DNA of 64,000 nt, taken from positions 1-64,000 of the forward strand of contig JFHB01000066.1 of assembly GCA_000729835.1 (NCBI GenBank), read 5' to 3'. The DNA comes from Atkinsonella hypoxylon. Its lineage: Eukaryota > Ascomycota > Sordariomycetes > Hypocreales > Clavicipitaceae. Position numbers and translations under genes: made by a program. The notes beneath the pieces are model-generated. The model was not told where the DNA came from. It worked only from the letters and a program-made list of their open reading frames with translations, and searched no databases. This document shows positions 12,610-26,384 of the stretch, piece by piece. The first letter of the stretch is position 1; each line of letters starts with the position of its first letter.

Positions 12610-14371
12610 TTATTATTAAATTACGCTAGAAAGCTAGAACCCCTGCTTAGTGACTAATCCACCGTGGAAAAACCCTGTAGCAGGGAGGAAAACCCCAGTG
12701 CTTCTATAATAAATACTGCTGCAGGGCCTAAGTGGCCCCGGCAAGGTCCCTATTATAAACAGTAGGTGCTCCGCCGCGCTAGGCTAACAGCTACAGCAGC
12801 GTTGCTAGATGTATATATGTGCGCCTGTGCGCGTGTTTAGGTAGTAGAGGGGGGGGGGGGGGGAAAGTAAGGAGCCTTTAGCCCTACTGCGCTAGTAGCG
12901 CTCTAGCGCTGCCCTGTAGCTCTTACTATTGCCTTACTCGCTGTTGGCTGCTACGTAGTTGTATACGTTATTAACTAGTTAGGTTAGGCAGAAGTAAGAA
13001 CGCCTAGGCTAGTTGCAACCTAGTGCTAGCAAGCCTAATTTACTTACGCCTCTAGGACTGCTGCATTAGGCAGGAGGTAAGCTAGAGCCCCTCTATAAGT
13101 AAGTTAGGGTGCATATACTATACGCCCCTAGGGTTGCGGTCTAGTGCTGTACTAGTTCTAGCCTACCTATAGATTATAGGCTAGGTTTAACCTTGCTCAC
13201 TAGAGCAAGCTAGCTATAACTATAAGTAGGGGGGGTTCCCCTAGGTTTATATTCCCTTCTTCTTTTTCTTCTTCTTTTAAGCCTCCTCTTCTATATATCC
13301 CTTCTAAATCCCCTTAGGCTAGGCCCCTAGCTAGTCCCTATATAGTAGCGCTATATAGCTGTAAGCTAACTGCTTCTCTATTTATTAATTTTTTGCTGAT
13401 TTTTTCTGTTGTATAGAAACAGCTTCTTAACTCTACCCCCCCTGCTGCTCCTATAGGTCCTCTGCTCTATCCCTATCCCTTACCTATTCTAACCTAAGTT
13501 AGAGAAAAATTTTTATTAAATTTTTTAAAATTTTTAAAAAAATACCTAAGAATTCTACTGCTCTAGCCTTTAGCGTAAGCGCCCTGCCCCCTTACTAGTG
13601 CCTTTACTAACCTAGTTCTAGCCTAGTGCTGTCTGCAATTAGCCTTACTAGCTATATATTTCCTATACCTGCAACCCTACTATCTAGTGTTGCTACTAGT
13701 AGAGTAGGTACTGCCCCTTCTTTGCAGCAGTTCTAGCACTAACCTAACGTTGTAGGTACTAGTAGTTTATGCTTTAGCTGTACGTTCTAACGTTATTATT
13801 GCGCTTCTATAAGTTTCTTTAGTTCTAGGTTAAGCCCCCCCTGCTAACGCTCTAGTAGCTAGAGTAGTCCTTAGTTTACTAAGACAAAATTTAGGCGTTA
13901 CTTAACTTCTAGGCTAAGTTTGCTAAGGGTAGTAAAGAAGCAGTAAGGTCTCTCCTTAGTCCTAGACGTAGCCTATTACTAACTCTAGTAGGTCCTAGCT
14001 TATAAATATAAGGCTGTTTAGGAGGCAGCTAAGCGTACTATTAGTAATCCCCTAGCCCCTTTAGCTCTATTCTGCGCCCCTACTGCTGCTGCCCTAGCTC
14101 TATACTAGCACTATAATATAATAGAAGTAGAGGAGAGAATTGCTAACGCCCTTAAGGGCATTCTGCAGAAGCTGCAGCGCTAGACTATTGTTATAGTAGG
14201 CCTAGCCTAGGCCCTAAAGCGTAAGGCAACTAACTAAGGAGGACTAGCAGCTAAATAAGCCCCTCTAGGTCCTGCCCTAGGGGCAGCATAAAGGTAGCTG
14301 TACTATAAGATAAATAAAACTATACCCCTGCTATATATTTGTCCTAATTCTGTGCTATATCTATATATGTT
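12610..14371 (-). other. LINE 3' region
   Basis: A GC-richer stretch than its neighbours, containing a G15 run (12,849-12,863) and a pyrimidine-rich block near 13,255-13,285. As 3' untranslated region it is long: about 1.76 kb plus the last about 120 bp before Copia-2. The plus strand can be read through TAG/TAA for about 160 codons (13,850-14,360), with an amphipathic run such as EVEERIANALKGILQKLQ. Whether this is antisense chance or part of an older element is unclear. Confidence 0.5.
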
Positions 14372-15066
14372 TATTGAAAATAATAGGGATTACAGGACTA
14401 GATATCTAAGAGGGTAGTGGTCTCTTAGATTTAGCACCTGTAATTGCTCCTAGCAATTATCACGTAGTGGAAGCAGCAGCGGCCTAAATCAAGCTGTAGT
14501 GTATAGTACTAGATCACGTAGAGGCAATAGATAACTGTAATAGTAGTATCTTTATATTGAGAGCGCTGTAACAAACTTGGTGAGAGTAGAATCTTAAATC
14601 TTTCTAGTCCCTTATAGACCTACTAACTATATTAGCGGGCTGTAGTCGCTAGAAGGGGCTTGTAGGCTACTTTATAATTTCCGCAAAAAGATTTACTATA
14701 TAAAAACAAAAAAATCAACTCACAGCTATACAAACGAGACACCTACGTGCATAATTTAATAAATTCTACTAATAATAAGCAACCCTTATAAGCAACTCTA
14801 TCCAACAATTATACCATTAAATAGCCCTAATTCTTAGCTTTTAAATAGTATACTTCTTGAATTTCTATTATTGCTAGTTGTAGAGAATATCGCAGTTAAA
14901 GTTAACTATAGGTTAGGCAACTTTATCTTAGTTAAATCTAGATGTTTGCATCTAGTAACAACGATATCTCTACTAAAAATTAACGTAACAAGACCTAATA
15001 AGGGTTACGTAATAGAGCAACTAGTAGGCATAAAAATAGGCTATATAGGGTAGCTTATTTTTAACA
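14372..15066 (-). repeat. Copia-2 3' LTR
   Basis: 695-bp LTR. The outer (left) third is spared and the inner (right) end is mutated relative to the partner at 21,517-22,211, for example AATGAGGGTCACGTG in the partner reads AATAAGGGTTACGTA here. Confidence 0.92.
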
Positions 15067-15199
15067 CTCCCTCTAGAAATGTAAGAAGTAACCAGTTCTA
15101 TAAGTAACTTAGCTCCTTTAAAGGATATCTAAGTTAGAATTAACCAACGAAATACAGTACTAATAACAGAACTAAAATAATATAACTAATAACATAACT

Positions 15200-18100
15200 A
15201 ATTCCAGCAATTCCAGGGTAGTTATAGTTAAATATAACTAGTTGTTGTTAATTGTTTTTGTTGTTTTTAATTTTTAACTGTTTTTCGTTGCTTTTCGATT
15301 TTTTAAGTGTTTTTGTTGCTTTTATAAGCTAGCTAGAAAGCTCTAGTAACTTAATAAATTGTTAATACTTTTAAATAGCAAGAGGCTTAGTTAGGCTATC
15401 TACTAGCATCTAATTTATATTAATATAACTAACCTTAGCTATACCTTTACAAATCTTTTCCCTAATATAGTTAAACTTCAAAAGGGTGTGCTTAGTCCTA
15501 CTATACAACGTTAGGTTGTAAGCAGTAACTATAGCGCCTTAATTATTACACCTAATAGGAATAGGAGGGGTTAAAGGCAGCTTTATCTCCTTAAAAAGGC
15601 TGTAGAGCCACTCTAATTCCCTAATAGCTTTAGATAATACATTAGATTCTACTTCTAAAGTGGAAAGAGCAATAGTACTAGCTTTCTTCGATTTCCAGCT
15701 AATAGGTCCACTAGCTAGCTTATATAGATAAGCATAGGTTAATTTAGAAGAGGTTTTATCACTAGCAAAATCGCTATTGTAATAACTAAGGAGGGTCTTA
15801 AGTACTTCTTTACAACTAATAGAACTATTAGAAGCTTTAGAAGAAGACCCTATAGGGTGTAGACTAGAACGCTTATAAATAATAGCAAAGCTTCTAGTAC
15901 TACTTAAGTACCTTAGGAGGTGCTTAGAGGCGTTTAGGTGCTCTATATAGAGCTTAGCTAGAAAGGTTAATAGCCACTAAACGGAAAAAGCAATATCAGC
16001 CCTAGTTAGCAACATTAGGTACATTATAGTGCCTATTATGCTCTAATAAAGCTTATAATTGGATTTTAAGAGAAGTTTTGTAACTAGTTGCTTTAGAATT
16101 CCTAGCTGTATAGGGATAGAAGCCGGCTTAGTATCTAGCATTTTAAATCTTTCTAGGGCTTTAAGGATGTATTAAGATTAGTGGATTTTAATAGACCTTT
16201 TAGACCTATTACGGGTGATTTACACACCTAGAAAGAATTCTGCTGGTCCTCTATCTTCTATTAGATAAGCTTAATTTAGTAGCTTTTTAAGCTTATTGAT
16301 ATATCGTAAATTAGGCCCAATTAGAAGACAGTCATCTACGTAAGTAGCAATATATGTAGATGTAGCTGGGTTATAAAAGACTACTAGGTCTAATATAAGA
16401 GGTTTAAATCCATGCTTTTAAAGTAATTCTGTTAGAATTTGCTGCTATTCTCTAGGACTTTGCTTTAGACTATAGAGGGATTTTTCTAGCTTAATTACTT
16501 ACTCTTTAGAGAGCTTATAATTACAGCTTTTTAGTAGCTTAGCTACTAATAGCGTTGCTTCTGTAAATTCAACGAATCTATCTAGGATTTCTATATAAAT
16601 AGCTTCCTTTAGCTTGCTATTTAGAAACGCTCCTATAAAGTCGATTTGCTTAACTTCCTAGTTATTAAAAGCTGCAAGAGCTAATAATATACGCCAGCTA
16701 GGAGGAATACTAGTTGCAGTAAAGGTCTCTAGATAGTCTTAACCTTCTATTTGCATAAATCCCTTAGCAATAAGGCAGGCCTTATATTTTATAGGATTAT
16801 TTTCTTTATCCTTTTTTAGCCTATAGATAAGCCTATTCTTTAGAACTCTTTAGCCCTTAGGTACTTAGTCTTTCCCTATAAATTTAAAGGTTCCAGCAGC
16901 TAATAGCTGCTTAAATTCGCTATAGGTAGCTTCTATCTAATGCTGCTTAGCAGAGCTTTTTAGGGCTTGCTTCTACGTATTAGGAAGTTTATCCTTACTA
17001 TTAGAAGTAATAGCTGCTTTAGTCCTTGCCTTAAAGCATAGATCCTTGATTAAGGAAAATATGTCTCTATCTAAATCTATAGCATTAGCATCAATAGATT
17101 TAGCTTTAGCTTCTATAGATTCTATATTAGCCTAAGGGGCTTCTATAGATATAGGGGCTTTAGGGGCCTCTATAGCTTCTATAGGGTTGCTTAGTAGAAG
17201 AACTTGATCTATAGGTTCTAGTGGATAATTTAGCACATCTAGATAACTAGGATAAGGATACTTAGGAGTATAATTATCTACTAACTGCTAGTTATTAACT
17301 TCTCCCTCTGAAGGATTATCCACTATAGAACCAATAGGAACCTTAGGGATGCCCTATGAAATAGGACCTATTCCTTCTATAATTTTAACGAAGCTAGTCT
17401 TTATAACAGCTCGTTTAGAGGGGATGTATATTAAATATACATTAGAACCTAGTGTAGCTAAAAGTCTACTAGGAATAGTTCTTTTAGCTAGCTTCTGCAA
17501 CCTAGATTGTTGTTCTAAAGGAATTAGAATTTCGCAATAGGAGCCTATAGCCCTTATTTTAGTAAAATCAGGCTTATAGGTCTTAGAAGGCTCTAAATTA
17601 GCTAGATATAGCTGTTTAGGACTTAGTGGTTTAGTACTATTCGCAGTAGTATTAACTAAATCTACTATAGCAGGAAGGATGTAAGACTATAGATACAGAG
17701 GTAATTGTAACTACTATAGGGTAGCATATAAACGGTCTAGAAGTACCCTTATAGCTCTCTCTATTAGCCTATTCTATTTGTGAATATAGGGGCAAGAGGT
17801 GCTAAAGTAAATACCCTTAGAAGATAGCTAAGCTTGCAACTTAGTATTAATTTCTGTACTACTATTAAAATAAAGATATTTAGGGTAGCAGTTATACTAG
17901 TTCTTTAATTCCTTAAAGAAGCCTTTAATACAGCTATAAAGAGTAGAACCCTCTTTATTAGCTAGATTAAAAGACTACTTATACTGTGATTTTCTATTAA
18001 TTAGAAAAAGAACTAAAGGCCTTTTGTTGTGCAGTATAGGCTCTATTTTAACGGTATCTCTCTCTATAATATCTAAACATCTAGGGGGGTTAGGAATAGC

Positions 18101-20650
18101 ACGCTTGCTAGGTCTTCTAACAGCTTTAGCTTAATTGCAAGCTAGGCAGTTAAAATCCTTTTCCTTGATTTTTATAAAATTAGGAATACCTTTAGTAATA
18201 GAAGCAGTCTTCTTTAGTAAAGGGAGTCCTATATGCCCTAATCTAACGTGCTAAGTAGCAGCTAATTCTAGGAGCTTCTTATAGGAAAAAGAAGCAGTAG
18301 TAGGAGAATTACTACTAGAATTATTATTAGAGCTAGCTTCCTGTTGCTCCCTATCTTGCTAGATCTCTTAAGAACTACAGGCCTCGTTTAAGGGATCTAG
18401 ACAGCTACTTCCTCTAATATCTAGCAACTTAGGATTTAGACCTTCTAAATCCCTGTTATTAGAAGGAATCTAACTAGGAGCCCGTTTAGGAACTAGGGCT
18501 AATGGCTCTATAGCATCGTTATTGGTATTATCTACTTCTTCTTCTTTAAAGTTAGATAATTCCTCGATTCAGCTATATTCCTCTAGATTAAAACTAGGCT
18601 GTTGAGGGATTTAAACCTCTATAGGATAACTAGCATTATAACCGCCATTATAACTATTGCTAGTAAATCCTATATAAGAGAGATTTGCGTGGTTTTTACA
18701 CACTCTAGGGGTCTCTTGCCCTTTAAGCTATAAGAAGAAACCATGCTTTTTAGGATTTAGAAGCCTACAGCAGCTTCTATTAGCTAGAAATAGCTGATTT
18801 CTAAGGAGAGTGCCCCCTATTAAATAGTGCTTTAGACCACTAATTAGGTTAGTATCTAAACCTAGGCAATATAGAGCATCCTTTAGAGCTAAAGGCCTAT
18901 ATTTAGCTGGATTTGTACTAACTAGTACCTGGAATACAGCAGTTCCCTGTCCTTTAGGATAAATAGAACCTCCTCTAGTAGCAATAGGCGCGGTTTTACC
19001 CTTTTTTATAGGCTTAAAAGTCCTAAAAAATGCCTTATTGTTAACTATATAACAGGTAGAACCTGTATTGTATAGTAAGGAGTTTTTAATTATTCTATTG
19101 GAATAGTTAAAAGAAGGGGTATTATTACTAGTAGTACTAGTATCACTAGTAGTGGATTCTATATCTAAATCGTAAGAATTATCACTACTAGAACTGCTAG
19201 AATTATTAGATTCTATAGTATCCTGGTTGCTAGTAGATAGGTTATAACAACCTATAGCAAAAGCAGCTTCTCTATCCTTATTCCTAGAGTTTTTGTTACT
19301 TCTTCTTCGGCCCTTCTACTTCTTCTTATTCTTAGAGGCTTTGTCTGTATCTTTAGAGGCATTAGAATTATTAGAATTAGAATCGTTAGAATTCTTCTTC
19401 TAATTAGGAGGATTCTTTCCTTAATTAGCCTTATTATTATTAGAACTATTAGAATTAGAAGCTTTATAACTAAGAGCCTTAGATATAGAGGAGCTTTTAT
19501 CTCTTTGTTCTTCTAATAAGTTAGCTATAAGGAACTGTAAATTCAGCATTTTTACAGATAGACCTTGTGCTCTAGCAGCTCTAATAGAATATTGCTGCCT
19601 TTCAGCCCAGCTAGGGAAGGTCTTCTTTAAAGCATTAATATAATAATTTACCTAGTCAATAGGATTAATAGCTACACTACAGAGCTGTAATCTAGCTAGT
19701 AAATTATTAAATTTAGCATTAAAGGCCTCTAAAGATCCCTTATAGTTCGAAAACGATAAGTTGTGATAACTAGCATATAGTGTACTACGTTGTATTTTAG
19801 CACTCTACAAATACTGCCTAACTAGAACGTTATAGGCATCTACAGGGGACTTATACCAGCTTATAGCAGCTTAAGGTCCAGATTAGCAACTATCTCTTAT
19901 AATTATAAGGATAATAGCTTGTTCTAAATCTACTAAAGTACTAGCTATACTAGGATTATTAATAAATTAAGGGAATCCTAGTGCTCTAAATTAAATAGTT
20001 AAAGCTTACTTCTACTGTTTAAAATTTTCAGGGCCTTTTAGCTTAGCAGCCTCTAGAATTAAGTAGACCTTCTTATTTAGCTCTTTTATAGTGCCTTTAT
20101 TAAAAGCAGGCAGAAAAGTAGCACTATTAGAACTAGAAGGTTTAGGGGCTTTAAAAGAGACTTTAGAAGCTCTTTTAGAAGTAACAGGATCTACTACCTT
20201 AGAGGGAGACCCTATTAAGAGATTACCTATAGATGTAATTATAGTATCTAATTTACTTAGTAAATTAGCTATATTACCTTCATTTTAGCTTTGTTTTGCT
20301 TTACTATACCTAATGAATCTATTTAGGGTCTCTTGTTGCTTATCTATTTAAGCTTTTAGATTAGCTTAAACATTATAGACTTACACTACTCTTTTAGAAG
20401 CTAATCTAGCTTCTTTTAGAGCCTTCTTAGCTGTATAATCTTCTTCATTAGAAGAGGAATCTACTAGCTAAGGGGGGGACCTTACTGGACCAGGAAAGCT
20501 AGTAGCAGCAGCTAGATTAGCTAGTGTACTAGAACTACTACCCCTTTTAGGGCTTGTGCTCTTTCCCTTGCCTGTTCCTTTTAGTGCTATTTTAAGGGTT
20601 TTAATAGCTAATTTAACGCTCTTTATAGCTAATTATAGCCTAAATTACAG
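15200..20650 (-). pseudogene. Copia-2 gag-pol polyprotein, broken
   Basis: Same domain order as Copia-1 on minus: gag (about 19,500-20,650), zinc-knuckle/protease linker, GAG-pre-integrase and integrase (about 17,700-18,300), reverse transcriptase, then RNase H near 15,390-15,450. The RT box at 16,331-16,342 reads TACGTAGATGAC, an intact YVDD, unlike the YVDN of Copia-1. Interruptions are almost all TAA or TAG. It is not functional as it stands. Confidence 0.85.
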
Positions 20651-21498
20651 TGGAAATAGTAGTAAATAACAGTAATAATTCTTACTAAATATAGGCTAGA
20701 AGTGCCCTATATTTTTAGAAATTATACTGAGATTTTTCTCCAATTTCTTTCGTAATAGGTATAACAGGCTCTAAGGCTGCGTTGTATCGCGATCTATATG
20801 CACATACAATTTGTATAGTAGACCAGATTAACAAGCGGTTGTAAGGGGCATAAAACACAGTCCCAGCTATTTTTAGCTAAAAAATTCAGGAGATTCTTCT
20901 CCAATTAGGTTCCAACAAATTAGTGGAGACCTAGGCACAGCTAATTTAGGGATATTTAGCTAATTCCTACTTTAAAATCCTAACTAGTGGGATTACTACA
21001 CAAATTAATTCTACAACTGAAAACATAGAAATATCTGCAACAAGAGCTGTTAGGCGTGCACTACAAATTGTAGTATAGCCACTAATAGAGGTGCATAGGG
21101 TGCACAATATAACAACAACGAGCGATGCAGTGCAGCGCTAAGCTTATTTCTTAATAGAAATAATTAATTAGGCAGTGCCTAATAAAACAATTTGCAGTGC
21201 AAATATAATGTGTGCAGATGTGTATATTTTAATGTTATGCAACAATAGAACCTAGCTATTAAGAATAGCTTCAAAAGTGTGTATATATAGGGTGTATAGA
21301 GTGCAGGAGGCATAGGGTAGGCAGAATAAAAACACTAGTATAGTAGCTAGCGATGTATGTGCAGCAGGTATTAATAGCTTCCAGCAAGCTACTAATTTTT
21401 AGCAGCGATAGCTGCTAGCGCAGGTCTTAATATAGCTTCTAGTGGGTAATACAGTACATAATAGTAGATTTTTAGCGGGCTAACAGCTTGCAGATAGG

Positions 21499-21516
21499 TC
21501 TTCCGGGCTTATAACC
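21499..21516 (-). other. Copia-2 primer-binding site
   Basis: Identical on minus to the Copia-1 site (GGTTATAAGCCCGG), beside the 5' LTR. It is complementary to the initiator tRNA-Met anticodon arm with one RIP-type change. Confidence 0.65.
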
Positions 21517-22211
21517 TATTGAAAATAATAGGGATTATAGGACTAGATATCTAAGAGGGTAGTGGTCTCTTAGATTTAGCACCTGTAATTGCTCCTAGCA
21601 ATTATCACGTAGTGGAAGCAGCAGCGGCCTAAATTAAGCTGTAGTGTATAGTACTAGATCACATAGAGGCAATAGATAACTGTAATAGTAGTATCTTTAT
21701 ATTGAGAGCGCTGTAACAAACTTAGTAAGGGTAGAATCTTAAATCTTTCTAGTCCCTTATAGACCTACTAACTATATTAGCAGGCTGTAGTTGCTAGAAG
21801 GGGCTTATAGGCTACTTTATAATTTCCGCAAAAAGATTTACTATATAAAAACAAAAAAATCGACTTACAGCTATACAAACGAGACACCTACGTGCACAAT
21901 TTAACAAATTCCACTAATAATAAGCAACCCTTATAAGCAACTCTATCTAACAATTATACTATTAGATAGCCCTAATTCTTAGCTTTTAAATGGTATACTT
22001 CTTGAATTTCTATTATTGCTAGTTGTAGAGAAAATCGCAGTTAAAGTTAACTATAGGTTAGGCAACTTTGCCTTAGTTAAATCTAGATGTTTGCATCTAG
22101 TAACAACAATATCTCTACCAAAAATCAACGTAACAAGACCTAATGAGGGTCACGTGATAGAGCAACTAGTAGGCATAAAAATAGGCTATACAGGGTAGCT
22201 TATTTTTAACA
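21517..22211 (-). repeat. Copia-2 5' LTR
   Basis: 695-bp LTR followed by the ATGTT duplication. The outer (right) end is unmutated. The inner start shows RIP changes such as GATTACAGG to GATTATAGG and AAATCAAG to AAATTAAG. Confidence 0.92.
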
Positions 22212-22216
22212 ATGTT

Positions 22217-25200
22217 CTACCTTATAGTGTGTCTTAGTCTATATATAGGTTATACCTAAGGCTGTTCCCTAGGTTAGTCCGCTAGCAGGGTAGTAGCCTA
22301 GTGCTTCTAGTCTAGTCCCTAAAGCGTAGTTTATCCCTTTCCTCCTTATCTCTTTAAAGCTGTTCTGCTAAGTAGAATTGCAAGAGTTAGCCTGTATTAA
22401 GGACCTATTTAACTAGCGCAGCTGCTAGCTCTAGGGCGTTAAGGGCTGTTCTAATATCCCTAGGGTTTATTAGTAAGAGTAAAGTGCTGCTGTTTAGTCT
22501 AAGGTAGTTATATAGTAGGTATATAACAATTAGGTAATAGATATCCTTATTGCTGCTCTTACAGCAGTATAGAGGCGTTAGCACGTTAGGTATATTATAA
22601 CTGTATAAGAAGAGGTTTAAGCCTATCTTCTTAGTGTATAATTAGGTAAGAACAGCTAACTTATGCTTAGTTAGGTTCTAGTGCAGCTTAAGGGCCTTCT
22701 TTATAGTCTTAAAGTTAAAGAGGTCTTCTACTAGAACTAGCCTACAGCAGCTATATACTGCTTCTGTTTATTCTACTAGCTACCTTCTCTTCTATTTTGT
22801 CTCTAGTTCTAGTTTAATAGATAGGTTTTCTCTTTAGCCTAGAGCGTTACTGCTAAGGGCTTAGTAGGTGTATCTCTGCCTATATAGCCTTAAGCGTTAA
22901 AGCTAAGTAGCTACTAAAGCGCACACCTAGTGTATTTAGTCTACTATACTGTTCTATTTAATTCTTTCCCTAAATTTATAGGCTCTATAGTTTAGGTAAA
23001 GGTTTAGAGAGAGGATTACTGCCTCTATCTTAGCTAAAGCCTATAAGGTAGCCTTATAGGCTCTAAGGACTCTATATAGATAGGTAAGCTGTTCTTTAAT
23101 AAGGGCTTTAGCTATACTGTATAGTTTCCCCTTACTCTAGGTTAAGGTGTAGTATATATTTACCCTATAGGCAACTATATTCTAGATAACTTATATATAT
23201 ATTAGTTAGGCTTCCCTAAACTAGTATCCCTACATTAAGGCTACTAGTGTAGTAAGAGCAAGCTGCTGCTGCTCTAGCTTTACCTTAACCTTAACTAAGT
23301 AGGCTTTCTATTGTAGTTTTCTAGAGATCTATACGCTAAGGAACCTTACTAACTATATAGGCTAAATTGTTATAGTGCTAAGCTAGACTAGCGTTATATC
23401 TACTCTACAGCCTCTAGTAAAGTATAAAAGCTTACTCTTTACTAGGTTAAATTAGAGGCTAAACTCTCTTAACTATTCTTTATAGATTGCTTAAGCGCGC
23501 TTAAGCTGCCCCTAGGTCTTTACTATACTTCTTCTATATATAATAATATTAGTATTATTAAAGAACTTTAGCGTAATAGTAGTATTTACTTCTTTAAGTT
23601 TTTTATATAAAGGTATAATATATAGTAAGAAAAGGATAAAGGAGATAAAGAACCTCTATAGTACCTCTATAGGTATAGCTAGCTTCTCTATAGTTTCTTT
23701 AGTGAAGTAGAGGTACACTAACCTTAAGGTAGTAAAGCTATAGACCTAGGCTACTATTTAGCTTAGGAGTTCTACTTAAACTAGTATATAGACTAGTTTA
23801 GTATAGCTAACTATATTAAAGGCTGTAAAGATATCTAGCTGCAATAGTAAAGCAGTTCTACTATAGTGCTAAGCTGTATAAACAACCTCTATAAGTGTAC
23901 TAAGGGCTACTTTAGTAGACCTATTTGCTCTATTACCTATTTAGAGCTTTAGTAGAAGTAATCCCTCCTTAGTAGTATAGGTAAACTGCTACACTACTGC
24001 TGCTTTTAGTACTTTCTCTATAACGTTAAGTAAAGAGATAGGTCTTTACTTTTCTGCCTTTTAGAGGTCTTCTAGAAGCTTCTTAAGCTTCTTAAGTACT
24101 ATAACTCTTGCTTTTTAGAAGAGAGCTAGGTAGTAGCTAAGCTAGCAGCTAGCATTAAGTAGGTGTATTAGGGCCTTCTTTATAGGCAGCCTATAGGCTT
24201 TTAGGAAGCTAACTAATAGCTTATTGTCTCTTAGTGCCTTCTAGCTTACTATATTATATAGTGCATCCTTTACATTGTCTTCTATAAAGTAGTTCTTTAG
24301 TAGAAATAAAGCAGCATTAAGGTAGAGGAATTATAGGTCTAGAATATTAGTTAAGTTAGCCTTAAACTCTAGGAAGAATCTCTTAGTAAAGGCAGTAGCC
24401 TTCTCTATATATATTGTAGCTGTAACTGCAGTGCTATTTACTATATAGACTAGCATTAGTACCTAGCTAGTTTCTAGAGAGAGGCTACTATATAACTTAG
24501 CCTATCTTTTAAGGCTCTAGAGGTTGCTGCAGTAAGATTTAGCTTTATTAATAGTATTTCTCTAGGCTTTTCTCTGTTCCTCTCTTACAACTTAGTCCTA
24601 GAACGCTGCTGCCTTAGTAGTAAGCTGCTAGTTATTATTAGTTCTGCTAGCGCACTATTGTTTTAGAGCTATATTAGCTTCTCTTTTTGCTTTATAGGCT
24701 TACTAGTTCTACTATAGCAGCTATCTAGAGGCGCTCTAGGGCTTCTTTAGAGCTATAATATTTACAATTGCTTAGAGTTAGTCTATTAGCTACTATATAT
24801 AAGCGTTAATTTTAGTGTAGGTCTATATAGGTGCTGTAGTGCAACTAGCTTAGAGGTAGTTATTAGCTTTAGCCTAAATAATGTCTTTATCTATAAAGAA
24901 CTATAGGCATATTGCTAGTCTATTATCTCTAGGGCTTAGGTTTAATTTAACTCTAACTATCTACAGTATATAGTTAGAGCTAGCTAAAGGGGCTAAGCTA
25001 ATGTATTTAATCTTTAGGTTATAGGTTGCCTAAGTGTAGTCTATTATACTATTCCTTTTTCTCTATACTCTTTAGGTAACCTTACTCTAGAGTATAGTAA
25101 GGCTAAGCTACTACTGTATTATAAACGTAAGTATAGTGTTGCAGCTTAGTAACATTCTATTTACCTTATTCTACATTAAATAGTGCTAGTTAAAGTTACC

Positions 25201-25902
25201 TATAAAGACGCTCTAGGTCCTAGGGTAGGCTAAGCTAAGGTTAGTAAGGGGGGTAGCCTAATCCCTCTTATATAGCAGTAAGTAAATAGAGTAAATCTTA
25301 GTGCCTTCTAATTAAATACTGCACTAGTCTATTCTGTTCTAGGCTGCTTACTTCTTAGAACTATACTATCTATTAATATACACTGCTGTATAGCCCCTAT
25401 ATACTGCTAGCTAAAACTATTCTAAGCTTAGGTTAAAGGGAAACTAGCTAGTTCTAGCTAGCTTCTATAGCGCTACTATATCTATATTGTTCTAGTAGGT
25501 TAAAGCTAGCTATATTAGCGTTAATCTCTTCTATATATTCTAGTATATAACTGTTAGTATATAGGGTTTAGAGCTAAGAATAGAGGCGTAGTAGTGTTAG
25601 TCTAAAGCGTACTAGCCTTAGCCTATTAGCTTAAGAAGAGCGCAATACCTTAGCTAGAGAGGCACAATAAAGATATTAGCTTATTCTTACTTCTTAGGGG
25701 TCTCTTAGGCTTTCTCTTCCTTAGGGAGGCCTTTTAGGATAGTAATCTACTAGCTTAGCGCCTGCAGCTACAGTTTAGCTCTAGGGCGGGCTGCTTATAG
25801 TTAGTAAACTTAAAGAGCCTATTGCTGTATACTTCTCTTGCTCTATCTTAATGTTCCTTAGCTACTAAGTAGAGGTAGAACTAGGCTAAGTAGGCTCTAT
25901 AG
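22217..25902 (-). pseudogene. LINE ORF2 (endonuclease-reverse transcriptase), broken
   Basis: Read on minus with RIP stops ignored. The apurinic-type endonuclease block FIGNFNxHYLM (ancestral GDFNxHH) is near 25,175-25,210, preceded by TKIYSIYLPPY-like sequence. Reverse transcriptase includes YRPISLLNVIEKVL (about 24,030-24,070), LDIFTAFNIVS (ancestral LDISRAFDTVS, near 23,810-23,845) and a catalytic box FFNNTNIIIY in place of FVDDTNII (about 23,537-23,567). The C-terminal Cys-rich tail (CCCKSSNKDIYYLIV, ancestral CxC...EDxxH) is near 22,560-22,620. This order is typical of Tad1-clade LINEs. Confidence 0.85.
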
Positions 25903-26384
25903 TGTGTCGCGGCGGGGTTACCCCCTTGCGCTCTTATATTAGCTTTGCAAGGGATGCTATATACAGGTTTTCTCTATAAGAGTGTGCATCGCCTAGACGT
26001 TTAGATAGTTTAAGCAACTAAGCGCGCAAGCAGCTTTTGCTAATTCTTTTTAGGCTTTTGCCCTTTTAATTAATTAATATCTTTTAGCCTACTTTAATTT
26101 ACAACACTTAACTCTTAAGAGATATTACTTTACTGCTAATAACACTTTCTCTAACTCTTTAATATATTTAGCTCTTTCTATATATATATATCTTCTAAGC
26201 TGTAATTAATATTTTATTTCTGCCTTTTTTAACTATTTAATCTTCTTACCTGCTATTATTTAATAGTATATACTAATAAATATCTTGCTCTTTACTAATT
26301 CTCTTTAATCTTAATATATACTATATTGTTACCTACTTTAGTATAAGCTATATAGTTATTTAGAGGTTTAGTTTTAAAACAATA
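25903..26384 (+). repeat. Gypsy-1 copy B 5' LTR
   Basis: Begins TGTGTCGCGGCGGGG. The first about 150 bp keeps CGs and the later part is mutated. The partner 3' LTR shows the reverse: its start reads TATATTGCAGTAGGG. Confidence 0.9.

Larger units (their letters stand above)
14372..22211 (-). mobile_element. Copia-2: full-length Ty1/Copia element, same family as Copia-1
   Basis: Collinear with Copia-1 over its whole length. LTRs are at 14,372-15,066 and 21,517-22,211 (695 bp each), the polypurine tract at 15,067-15,076 and the primer-binding site at 21,499-21,516. It is flanked by a perfect 5-bp target duplication, ATGTT (14,367-14,371 and 22,212-22,216), so it is one intact insertion into the LINE. 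The minus-strand polyprotein is interrupted by RIP stops but is less damaged at the RT active site than Copia-1. Confidence 0.93.

Noticed and set aside
14871..15053. 60-aa ORF inside the Copia LTR, also at 22,016-22,198
   Set aside because: Lies wholly in the LTR, opposite to the element's sense, with no start context.
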